Source of the DNA: Anaerolineae bacterium CG2_30_64_16 | Lineage (GTDB): Bacteria; Chloroflexota; Anaerolineae; CG2-30-64-16 | Direction: 5' to 3' | Assembly (NCBI GenBank): GCA_001871755.1 | Contig: MNXL01000051.1 | Coordinates: 1-5,641, forward strand | Length of the DNA stretch: 5,641 nt | Shown here: positions 1 through 4,881 of the stretch, piece after piece | Numbering within the stretch: position 1 is the stretch's first letter | Layout of the letters: every line of letters starts with the position of its first letter | The notes under the pieces: generated by a model | The model's database searches: none | What the model was told of the DNA's origin: nothing | What the model saw: the letters and a program-made list of their open reading frames with translations, nothing else | Made by a program: the position numbers and the translations under genes

Positions 1-779
1 CCTACCGGCTGCTCCGGGTACACGTAGAAGGTCGGCAATCCGCAGATCCCCAATCCGCCCTCTTCCGCCGCTCGTTCCAGATCGCGGTGGTGACCGCGGC
101 CCTCAGCAGCGTGTTGGTGATCCTGGTCGGGCACTCGCAGGCCCAGCACATGGTGCGCGCCCAGCCGATGAAGATGGCTTCGGCCGAGGCGCTCTACCAA
201 AGTGAAGACCCGGCGTCCATGTCACTGTTCACCGTCGGCGACCTGTCGGGCCGTCGCGAAGTCTTTGCGATCCGAATCCCCGGCCTGCTGAGCTTGCTTG
301 CCTACAACCGTCTCTCGGGAGAGGTCAAGGGGATCAACGACCTGCAGGCCGAATACGAGCAACAATACGGTCCCGGGGATTACGTGCCGCCCGTCTTCAT
401 GGCCTACTGGAGCTTCCGCGGCATGGTGGGGGCCGGGTTCCTGATGGCGTTGATCGCGCTGGTCGGCCTGTACCTGGTTTACAAGGGCCAATATGTGGAC
501 AAGCGAAGGTTTCTGCGCTGGCTGCCGCTGGCCATCGGTCTGCCCTACCTGGCGAACAGTACCGGCTGGCTGTTGACCGAACTGGGCCGCCAACCGTGGA
601 TCGTGTTCGGCCTGCAGAAGACCGCGGACGCGGTCTCGCCCAACGTCGCCGGCGGCACAGTGCTGATCTCCCTGCTGGGCTTCACTTTGATCTACGGCGC
701 GCTGATGGCGGTGGACGTCTACCTGTTGGTGAAGTATGCCCGGGCTGACGTCAGTCATACCGCCGCCGCGGCGTACTGA
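1..779 (+). CDS. cydA: Cytochrome bd quinol oxidase subunit I, C-terminal part (5' end outside window)
   Basis: Subunit I of the membrane cytochrome bd oxidase, which oxidises quinol and carries the hemes that reduce O2. The reading frame is open from base 3, so the gene begins upstream; the GTG at 87 is internal. Counting from that GTG, a membrane helix (about 1-18) leads into the quinol loop with QPMKMASAEA, whose K29 and E34 match the E. coli K252/E257 quinol-site pair. YWSFRGM supplies R111 and M113 (E. coli R391 and heme b558 ligand M393). GWLLTELGRQPW supplies E165, equivalent to heme b595 ligand E445. K29 to M113 spans 84 residues against about 141 in E. coli, so this is the short Q-loop class. 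Further helices lie at about 113-133, 145-160 and 190-216. The cytoplasmic loop before the first helix holds a repeat-like insertion. cydB follows after 239 bases. Identification is secure. Confidence 0.96.
   Translation, partial: YRLLRVHVEGRQSADPQSALFRRSFQIAVVTAALSSVLVILVGHSQAQHMVRAQPMKMASAEALYQSEDPASMSLFTVGDLSGRREVFAIRIPGLLSLLAYNRLSGEVKGINDLQAEYEQQYGPGDYVPPVFMAYWSFRGMVGAGFLMALIALVGLYLVYKGQYVDKRRFLRWLPLAIGLPYLANSTGWLLTELGRQPWIVFGLQKTADAVSPNVAGGTVLISLLGFTLIYGALMAVDVYLLVKYARADVSHTAAAAY
34..59. repeat. Iterated CAATCCGC repeat inside cydA
   Basis: The 8-mer CAATCCGC occurs at 36-43 and again at 51-58, a 15-base period, with related bases between. The same 8-mer ends the repeat inside cydD (3060-3067). 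It is read in frame as part of GRQSADPQSAL, in the cytoplasmic loop just before a CydA membrane helix. This stretch does not look like ordinary CydA loop sequence, where a basic run normally leads directly into the helix. I interpret it as a short repeat element inserted in-frame. The small size leaves room for chance. Confidence 0.5.
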
Positions 780-817
780 CGGGGTTCGAGTTGCGTGATG
801 CGCCCGCCTGGTGTCCT

Positions 818-886
818 CTCAATTTTTCGGGGTATGCTGTGGCCGCCGTTCGTATCTGCTCAATTTTCCGGGGCCTGCTGTGGCCG
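818..886. repeat. Direct repeat of 28 bases, period 41, in the cydA-cydB gap
   Basis: CTCAATTTTTCGGGG at 818-832, continuing through GCTGTGGCCG to 845, recurs at 859-886 with only a few mismatches. The second copy is also the left arm of the palindrome at 859-951, so the first copy looks like an extra, unpaired arm. No coding frame here resembles a known protein. Confidence 0.7.
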
Positions 887-951
887 GTCTCCTGACCGAG
901 CCACGACGGGCACGGTCGGAGACCGGCCCGAGCTGTCCCCGGATTATTGAG
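859..951. repeat. 93-base imperfect palindrome between cydA and cydB
   Basis: The outer arms CTCAATTTTCCGGGG (859-873) and CCCCGGATTATTGAG (937-951) are inverted copies with two mismatches. Inside, GCCGGTCTCCTGACCG (884-899) pairs with CGGTCGGAGACCGGC (about 913-927) with one unpaired base. Transcribed, it would form a long stem within the cydA-cydB message. No T-run follows, so it does not look like an intrinsic terminator. It could be a MITE-like or REP-like dispersed element, or an mRNA-stabilising hairpin. Confidence 0.7.
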
Positions 952-958
952 AAGGTAC

Positions 959-999
959 CTCGTTTCCTTGTCTACTTGTCTACTCGTTTCCTTGTTTAC
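959..999. repeat. 24-base-period repeat upstream of cydB
   Basis: CTCGTTTCCTTG is present exactly at 959-970 and 983-994. The first copy is followed by TCTACTTGTCTA and the second by TTTAC, giving about 1.7 copies of a 24-base unit. It lies directly upstream of the cydB ribosome binding site. The pyrimidine-rich, low-complexity composition differs sharply from the flanking genes. Confidence 0.65.
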
Positions 1000-1007
1000 C
1001 CCCTCGC

Positions 1008-1015
1008 GGAGGTGA
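1008..1015 (+). promoter_or_regulatory. Ribosome binding site of cydB
   Basis: GGAGGTGA is a near-perfect Shine-Dalgarno sequence; its GGAGG core ends 6 bases before the ATG at 1019. It fixes the cydB start and shows that cydB is translated independently despite the repeat-filled gap behind cydA. Confidence 0.85.
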
Positions 1016-1018
1016 GTT

Positions 1019-2029
1019 ATGAGTCTCAATACGCTCTGGTTCATCCTGATCTCGGTCCTGTTCACCGGCTTCTTCTTCCTGGAAGGCTTTGATTACGGCG
1101 TCGGCATCCTGTTGCCGTTTCTAGGCAAGGATGACACCGAGCGCCGCGTGATCATCAACACGATCGGGCCGTTCTGGGACGGCAACGAGGTGTGGCTGCT
1201 GACCGCGGGCGGCGCGATGTTTGCGGCATTCCCCAACTGGTACGCGACCCTGTTCAGCGGGTTCTACCTGGCACTCTTCCTGATGCTGGTCGCGCTGATC
1301 GGCCGCGGCGTGGCATTCGAGTTCCGCAGCAAGCACAAGAATCCCCGCTGGCGCGCGCTGTGGGATTGGCTGATCTTCTTCGGGAGCGCGGTCCCGGCGC
1401 TGCTGTGGGGCGTGGCGCTGGCCAACATCGTGCGCGGGGTGCCCATCGACGGGAACATGCAGTACGTGGGCGGGTTCTGGAACCTGCTCAACCCGTACGC
1501 GTTGCTGGGCGGGCTCACGGCGCTGGGCGCATTTACGCTGCACGGCGCGATCTTCCTGAGCCTGCGCACCACCGGCAAGATCGAGCAGCGCGCTCAGCAG
1601 ACCGCCAGGCGCCTGTGGCTGCCGAACGCGGTGATCGTGCTCGGGCTGGTGATCGCCACCTACTTCGTGACCGATGTGTTCACCCGCCTGGGCTTCAACC
1701 CCGGCGTCACGGCCGTGGGCGCGGGCGTGGCGATCCTGGCGGTGGGCTGGCTGCTGCGGTCGGGCCGCAACGGCTGGGCTTTCGGGATCAACGCGCTGGC
1801 GATCGTGTTGTCTGTGGCGACCGTATTCCGGGGCCTTTACCCGCGCGTCATGATCTCCAGCCTCAACCCTGACTGGAGCCTGACCGTGACCAACGCGTCC
1901 TCCAGCCCGTACACGCTGAAGGTGATGACGATCGTGGCCGCGATCTTCGTGCCGGTTGTGTTGCTCTATCAGGGCTGGACCTACTGGATCTTCCGCAAGC
2001 GGGTCACCGCGGAGGCGTTGGAGTACTAG
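1019..2029 (+). CDS. cydB: Cytochrome bd quinol oxidase subunit II
   Basis: Subunit II of the bd oxidase, an all-helical membrane protein that pairs with CydA; in known structures it does not bind the catalytic hemes itself in most members. At 336 residues it is full length for the short Gram-positive/Chloroflexi-type CydB. Family signatures are EGFDYGVG (22-29), GPFWDGNEVWLLTAGGAMF (50-68, the strongest CydB motif, with acidic D54 in the likely proton-channel position), RGVAFEFR (96-103), HGAIFL (175-180) and the late segment LYPRVMIS followed by NASSSPYTLKVM (about 273-303). Hydrophobic helices run through most of the length. The ATG has a strong ribosome binding site. The stop is 12 bases before cydD, so the two are almost certainly co-transcribed. 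No truncation or missing motif was seen. Confidence 0.97.
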   Translation: MSLNTLWFILISVLFTGFFFLEGFDYGVGILLPFLGKDDTERRVIINTIGPFWDGNEVWLLTAGGAMFAAFPNWYATLFSGFYLALFLMLVALIGRGVAFEFRSKHKNPRWRALWDWLIFFGSAVPALLWGVALANIVRGVPIDGNMQYVGGFWNLLNPYALLGGLTALGAFTLHGAIFLSLRTTGKIEQRAQQTARRLWLPNAVIVLGLVIATYFVTDVFTRLGFNPGVTAVGAGVAILAVGWLLRSGRNGWAFGINALAIVLSVATVFRGLYPRVMISSLNPDWSLTVTNASSSPYTLKVMTIVAAIFVPVVLLYQGWTYWIFRKRVTAEALEY

Positions 2030-2041
2030 AAGCCAACAGTC

Positions 2042-3802
2042 ATGAACCTCTTCGATACCCGCCTGTTGCGGCAGGCGCGGCCGGTTTGGGTCTGGTTGGC
2101 GCTGACTGTCGCGCTGGGCCTGGGCGGCGGCATCGTGACCGTCCTCCAGGCCCGCTACCTGAGCCGGGCAGTCAACGCGGTGTTCCTGGCCGGCCAGTCG
2201 TTGGCCGACGTCAGCCCCTGGCTGATCATCCTGCTGGCCCTGGTCGTGGCCCGCGCGGCGGCGCTGTGGGGCGGTGAGCTGGCGGCCCATCGCGTCGCGG
2301 CCCGGGTCAAGACCGCCCTGCGGGAGCGGCTTTTTGCCCATCTGCTGGACCTGGGGCCGGACTATGCCCGCGGGGAACGCACCGGCGAGCTCACCAACAC
2401 TGTCGTCGAGGGGGTCGAGGCGCTGGACGCGTACTTCCGCGAGTATCTCCCGCAACTGGCGCTGGCCGCGCTCGTCCCACTGACCATCCTGATCTTCGTC
2501 ACCCCCCTGGACCTGGTGTCGGGCCTGGTCCTGCTGCTGACCGCGCCGCTGATCCCCCTCTTCATGATCCTGATCGGCAACCTGGCCGACACCATGACCC
2601 GGCGGCAGTGGACCGCGCTCAGCCGCATGAGCGCCCACTTCCTCGACGTGCTGCAAGGGCTGACCACGCTCAAGATCTTCAACCGCAGCCGGGAGCAAAT
2701 CCGGGTGATCGCAGAGATCAGCGAGCGGCACCGGGACGCGACGATGGGCGTGCTGCGGGTGGCGTTTCTCTCCGCACTGGTGCTGGAGCTGGTCGCCACC
2801 CTCAGCACCGCGGTCGTGGCGGTGGAGATCGGACTGCGGCTGCTCTACGGCCATCTTTCGTTCGAGCAGGCGTTCTTCGTGCTGATCCTGGCCCCAGAAT
2901 TCTATCTGCCCTTGCGGCTGCTCGGCACGCGCTTCCACGCCGGGATTGCGGGGGTTACCGCGGCGGGGCGGATCTTCTCGATTTTGGATTTCGGATTGCC
3001 GATTTCGGATTATCCTTCACCGCGGTGGTCCGAATCCACAATTCGCAATCCACAATTCGCAATCCGCTTTGCCGACATCCACTACACCTTCCCTGACGGC
3101 CGTCCCGCCCTCAACGGCATCTCCTTCGACATCCCCCCCGGTCAGGTGGTCGCGCTGGTAGGGCCGAGCGGGGGGGGCAAGAGCACGGTCGCGCAACTGC
3201 TGCTACGCTTCATCGAGCCGACGGCCGGACAGATCACTGTGGACGGCACGGCGTTGGCTGATCTGCCGGCCGACGCCTGGCGGGCGCAGGTCGCCTGGGC
3301 GCCGCAGATGCCCTATCTCTTCAACGCGAGCGTCGCCGACAACATCCGCCTGGCCCACCCCGCTGCGAGCAGGGCCGAAGTGATCGAGGCGGCGCGCCAG
3401 GCGCACGCGCACGAGTTCATCCAGGCGCTGCCGCACGGCTACGACACGGTCATCGGCGAGCGCGGCGCCCGATTGAGCGGCGGTCAGGCCCAGCGCATCG
3501 CCCTCGCCCGCGCCTTCCTGAAGGACGCGCCCTTCGTGATCCTGGATGAGGCCACCGCGCACCTGGACCCCGACACCGAAACCCTGGTGCAGGCCTCCAT
3601 CGAGCGGCTGCTCCGCGGGCGGACCGCGCTGGTGATCGCGCATCGCCTGCACACCGTCCGCCACGCCGACCGGATCGTGGTGCTGGACAGGGGACAGATC
3701 GTCGAGTCAGGCACACACGCCGACTTGCTCCGCGCAGCAGGACTCTATCACAAACTGATTGGTGGCGATGAGACTTTGCTTGTGTCCTCCAAACAAACGT
3801 GA
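2042..3802 (+). CDS. cydD: Thiol reductant ABC exporter subunit CydD (membrane + ATPase domains)
   Basis: Half-transporter that pairs with CydC to form the inner-membrane CydDC ABC exporter of cysteine/glutathione, needed for cytochrome bd assembly. It has 586 residues, normal for the family. The exporter-type membrane domain occupies about 1-315, with helices near 15-40, 58-77, 137-155, 158-180, 240-265 and 270-290. The ATPase domain starts at about 342: Walker A GPSGGGKST (374-382, K380), Q-loop Q422 in APQMPYLF, signature LSGGQ (478-482), Walker B VILDEA (499-504, D502 and catalytic E503) and switch H534 in VIAHRL. All are intact, so it should be an active ATPase. The order (cydD directly after cydB) and HF/LDLGP-type membrane-domain sequence favour CydD over CydC. 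No strong ribosome binding site lies in the 12-base gap after cydB, which suggests translational coupling. The linker at about 316-342 is encoded by a repeat element. Confidence 0.95.
   Translation: MNLFDTRLLRQARPVWVWLALTVALGLGGGIVTVLQARYLSRAVNAVFLAGQSLADVSPWLIILLALVVARAAALWGGELAAHRVAARVKTALRERLFAHLLDLGPDYARGERTGELTNTVVEGVEALDAYFREYLPQLALAALVPLTILIFVTPLDLVSGLVLLLTAPLIPLFMILIGNLADTMTRRQWTALSRMSAHFLDVLQGLTTLKIFNRSREQIRVIAEISERHRDATMGVLRVAFLSALVLELVATLSTAVVAVEIGLRLLYGHLSFEQAFFVLILAPEFYLPLRLLGTRFHAGIAGVTAAGRIFSILDFGLPISDYPSPRWSESTIRNPQFAIRFADIHYTFPDGRPALNGISFDIPPGQVVALVGPSGGGKSTVAQLLLRFIEPTAGQITVDGTALADLPADAWRAQVAWAPQMPYLFNASVADNIRLAHPAASRAEVIEAARQAHAHEFIQALPHGYDTVIGERGARLSGGQAQRIALARAFLKDAPFVILDEATAHLDPDTETLVQASIERLLRGRTALVIAHRLHTVRHADRIVVLDRGQIVESGTHADLLRAAGLYHKLIGGDETLLVSSKQT
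2985..3067. repeat. In-frame palindromic/iterated repeat within the cydD linker
   Basis: Right side: AATCCACAATTCGC occurs twice in perfect tandem (3033-3046, 3047-3060), followed by AATCCGC. Left side: the stretch 2993-3011 (GGATTGCCGATTTCGGATT) is the inverse complement of 3033-3051 at 15 of 19 positions, with a 21-base loop. Read in frame it gives 'LDFGLPISDY...TIRNPQFAIR', exactly at the junction between the membrane and ATPase domains. The element stays in frame and its codons do not look like native CydD sequence. I recall such 'DFGFRISDF/NPQSAIRNPQ' translations from dispersed DNA repeats in Anaerolineae-like genomes; that recollection was not checked here. Confidence 0.85.
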
Positions 3803-3808
3803 TAGAAT
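3780..3808 (+). promoter_or_regulatory. Possible sigma-70-like promoter at the cydD 3' end
   Basis: TTGTGT (3780-3785) and TAGAAT (3803-3808) are separated by 17 bases, with 3/6 and 5/6 matches to the -35 and -10 consensus. It would drive the two genes at 4030-4855 and cydC. One weak hexamer match in over 5 kb is easily chance, so this is only a candidate. Confidence 0.2.
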
Positions 3809-3877
3809 TCAGTCGATCATTTGGCCCGGATGTGAGATCGGGTGCGGGCTTAGCCGCTTGGGAGTAACTGCTCAGGC

Positions 3878-3983
3878 TGTCATTCTGAGGAGCGGCTTTT
3901 TGCGACGAAGAATCTCGTCCGCACTGGAACCGAGATTCCCTTCGGTCTCGCTCAGGACGGGCTTTGCTGCGCTCCGAATGACA
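3878..3983. repeat. 106-base palindromic repeat of the GTCATTCTGAG type
   Basis: Perfect terminal inverted repeats TGTCATTC (3878-3885) and GAATGACA (3976-3983) enclose inner arms CGAAGAATCTCG (3906-3917) and CGAGATTCCCTTCG (3931-3944), which pair apart from two extra bases. The overall pattern (CATTCTGAG...GAAGAATCTC...GAGATTC...CTCAG...GAATGACA) matches a dispersed non-coding palindrome that I recognise from many bacterial genomes. It makes up about half of the 227-base gap between cydD and the next gene. No protein-coding potential is visible. Confidence 0.85.
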
Positions 3984-4015
3984 GAGAGCGGAGTGGTTAC
4001 ACTTGGAATTCCCAT

Positions 4016-4021
4016 AGGAGG
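4016..4021 (+). promoter_or_regulatory. Ribosome binding site of the 120-residue ORF
   Basis: AGGAGG is a perfect Shine-Dalgarno core, 8 bases before the ATG at 4030. It chooses that ATG over the in-frame ATG at 4042 and argues that the small gene is genuinely translated. Confidence 0.85.
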
Positions 4022-4029
4022 CTTGGGAC

Positions 4030-4392
4030 ATGGAAGCCGTTATGGAGCAGCTACCTCAGACGGGTGCCATCCAATTCACGATTCAGGTCTCGGCCCAGCA
4101 AAACTACTCTGCTAGAGCCGCTCAGCGGATAGTACGTCGATTTGTGGCTGATGAGATTAGCTACCTGTTGAGAGTGGGGGAGCCAACTCTGGTGATCGGG
4201 GAGCAGATCTGCTGGCGCGTGCCGGTGGTACTGGCGCTTCCAAACGCGGGACCGATTGGCACGGTGGGTTCAATAAGCGTTGATGTCGAGACAGGTCAAC
4301 TCCTGGTTACCCCCGAAGAGATCCTGGAGATCGGCCGCCATGCCCGAGATCTTGCCGCTCACTTTCCCACCCCTGCCAGTCCCACACCGTGA
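4030..4392 (+). CDS. Conserved-looking small protein of unknown function, partner of the C39-like peptidase
   Basis: A 120-residue soluble protein that I cannot name. It has no signal peptide or membrane helix. Visible parts are a predicted amphipathic helix ARAAQRIVRRFVADEIS (28-44), a likely strand pair around GEPTLVIG...CWRVPVVL (50-68), a strand-turn-strand with GTVGSISVDVETGQLL (77-92), and a C-terminal helix PEEILEIGRHARDLA (95-109). The 'V-D-V-x-T-G-x-L' turn resembles the end of PepSY-like folds (found in peptidase propeptides and inhibitors), but that is only a resemblance. The start is set by a perfect AGGAGG. Its last 53 bases overlap the peptidase gene in another frame, so the two are very probably made together. 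G+C is lower than in the cyd genes (33 of 60 bases at 4081-4140 against 47 of 60 at 1681-1740), hinting at separate origin. Confidence 0.8.
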   Translation: MEAVMEQLPQTGAIQFTIQVSAQQNYSARAAQRIVRRFVADEISYLLRVGEPTLVIGEQICWRVPVVLALPNAGPIGTVGSISVDVETGQLLVTPEEILEIGRHARDLAAHFPTPASPTP

Positions 4393-4855
4393 GCAAGCGG
4401 CCGGCTCCGATTGCCTGGCCGCGTGTGCAGCTATGGTGCTGGAATACCTGGGCCGGCCAGTAGCCTACGATCGTCTGTTAGCGCTCCTGGATATCGGTCC
4501 GATTGGCGCGCCCCGCCGCAACATCCTTCGATTGAGTCGCCTACAGTTCGATGTAACCTACCGCGAGGCAACGTTGGCCATCCTGGCGACATATCTGCGC
4601 GCAGGTCACCCAGTGATTGTGTTTGTGGATACTGGTGAGCTTTCCTATTGGTCGGTTACTACTAACCACGCCCTGGTTGTAATCGGTCTGAACCGGGAGC
4701 ATGTGTTGGTTAACGATCCTGCTTTCGCGCACGCTCCTCAGCGGATTGTCCACGCTGAATTCGAACTGGCCTGGCTCAACGGCGACAATACCTGTGCCAT
4801 CATACAGGGAACCAGTGACCAGGCGATTGATCTGCAATGGCTTTCCGTTTCTTGA
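4340..4855 (+). CDS. Stand-alone C39-like (papain-fold) cysteine peptidase
   Basis: A 171-residue protein with the full C39-type active-site pattern: oxyanion Q19 six residues before nucleophile C25 (EQAAGSDCLAAC), H110 in NHALVVIGL, and D126 in VNDPAF. The spacing and the 'G-H-P-V-I-V' strand (89-94) fit C39-like peptidases, the fold that cleaves double-glycine leaders in peptide exporters and also occurs in many uncharacterised soluble proteins. No signal peptide or membrane helix is seen, so it is probably cytoplasmic. I chose ATG 4340, with GGAG at 4326-4329, because homology-like sequence begins just after it; the frame extends up to 4280 but that part (MSRQVNSWLPPKRS) is the shadow of the upstream gene. 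It overlaps the upstream ORF by 53 bases and ends 26 bases before the chosen cydC start. The substrate is unknown. Activity is likely from the intact residues but unproven. Confidence 0.82.
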   Translation: MPEILPLTFPPLPVPHREQAAGSDCLAACAAMVLEYLGRPVAYDRLLALLDIGPIGAPRRNILRLSRLQFDVTYREATLAILATYLRAGHPVIVFVDTGELSYWSVTTNHALVVIGLNREHVLVNDPAFAHAPQRIVHAEFELAWLNGDNTCAIIQGTSDQAIDLQWLSVS

Positions 4856-4881
4856 GCAGTCGCTTTCGTCGATGTCGGGCC

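Noticed and set aside
811..1092. 93-residue frame in the cydA-cydB gap
   Set aside because: It is built from the repeats, overlaps the cydB start and resembles no protein family; the repeat structure explains the sequence.
1121..2938. 605-residue open frame on the minus strand
   Set aside because: It lies opposite cydB and cydD, is rich in Gln/Arg/His/Asp as expected from antisense of high-G+C membrane genes, crosses the cydB-cydD junction and has no recognisable domain.
3033..3067. Tandem 14-mers as a small CRISPR-like array
   Set aside because: The units are contiguous with no unique spacers, lie inside the cydD frame and have no cas genes nearby.
3852..3901. Possible intrinsic terminator: AGCCGCT / AGCGGCT followed by five T
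   Set aside because: The loop is 32 bases, and the AGCGGCTTTTTGCG stretch is a normal internal part of this palindromic repeat family, where the T run forms a hairpin loop. Terminator function is not supported.
3450..4031. Minus-strand frame running from cydD through the gap
   Set aside because: It is a mix of antisense cydD and palindromic repeat translation (SERSKARPERDRRE-type residues are typical of this repeat read backwards).
3759..4115. 118-residue plus-strand frame across the cydD end and the repeat
   Set aside because: It overlaps two well-supported genes in another frame and its middle is repeat sequence (LRSGFLRRRISS).
4280..4339. Upstream extension of the peptidase to the ATG at 4280
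   Set aside because: The extra 20 residues read as an out-of-frame shadow of the upstream gene, and conserved peptidase sequence with a usable ribosome binding site begins at ATG 4340.
4340..4400. Double-glycine leader or bacteriocin precursor near the C39-like gene
   Set aside because: Neither the 120-residue protein nor other frames nearby show a GG-type leader cleavage site followed by a small peptide, so a bacteriocin locus is not supported.
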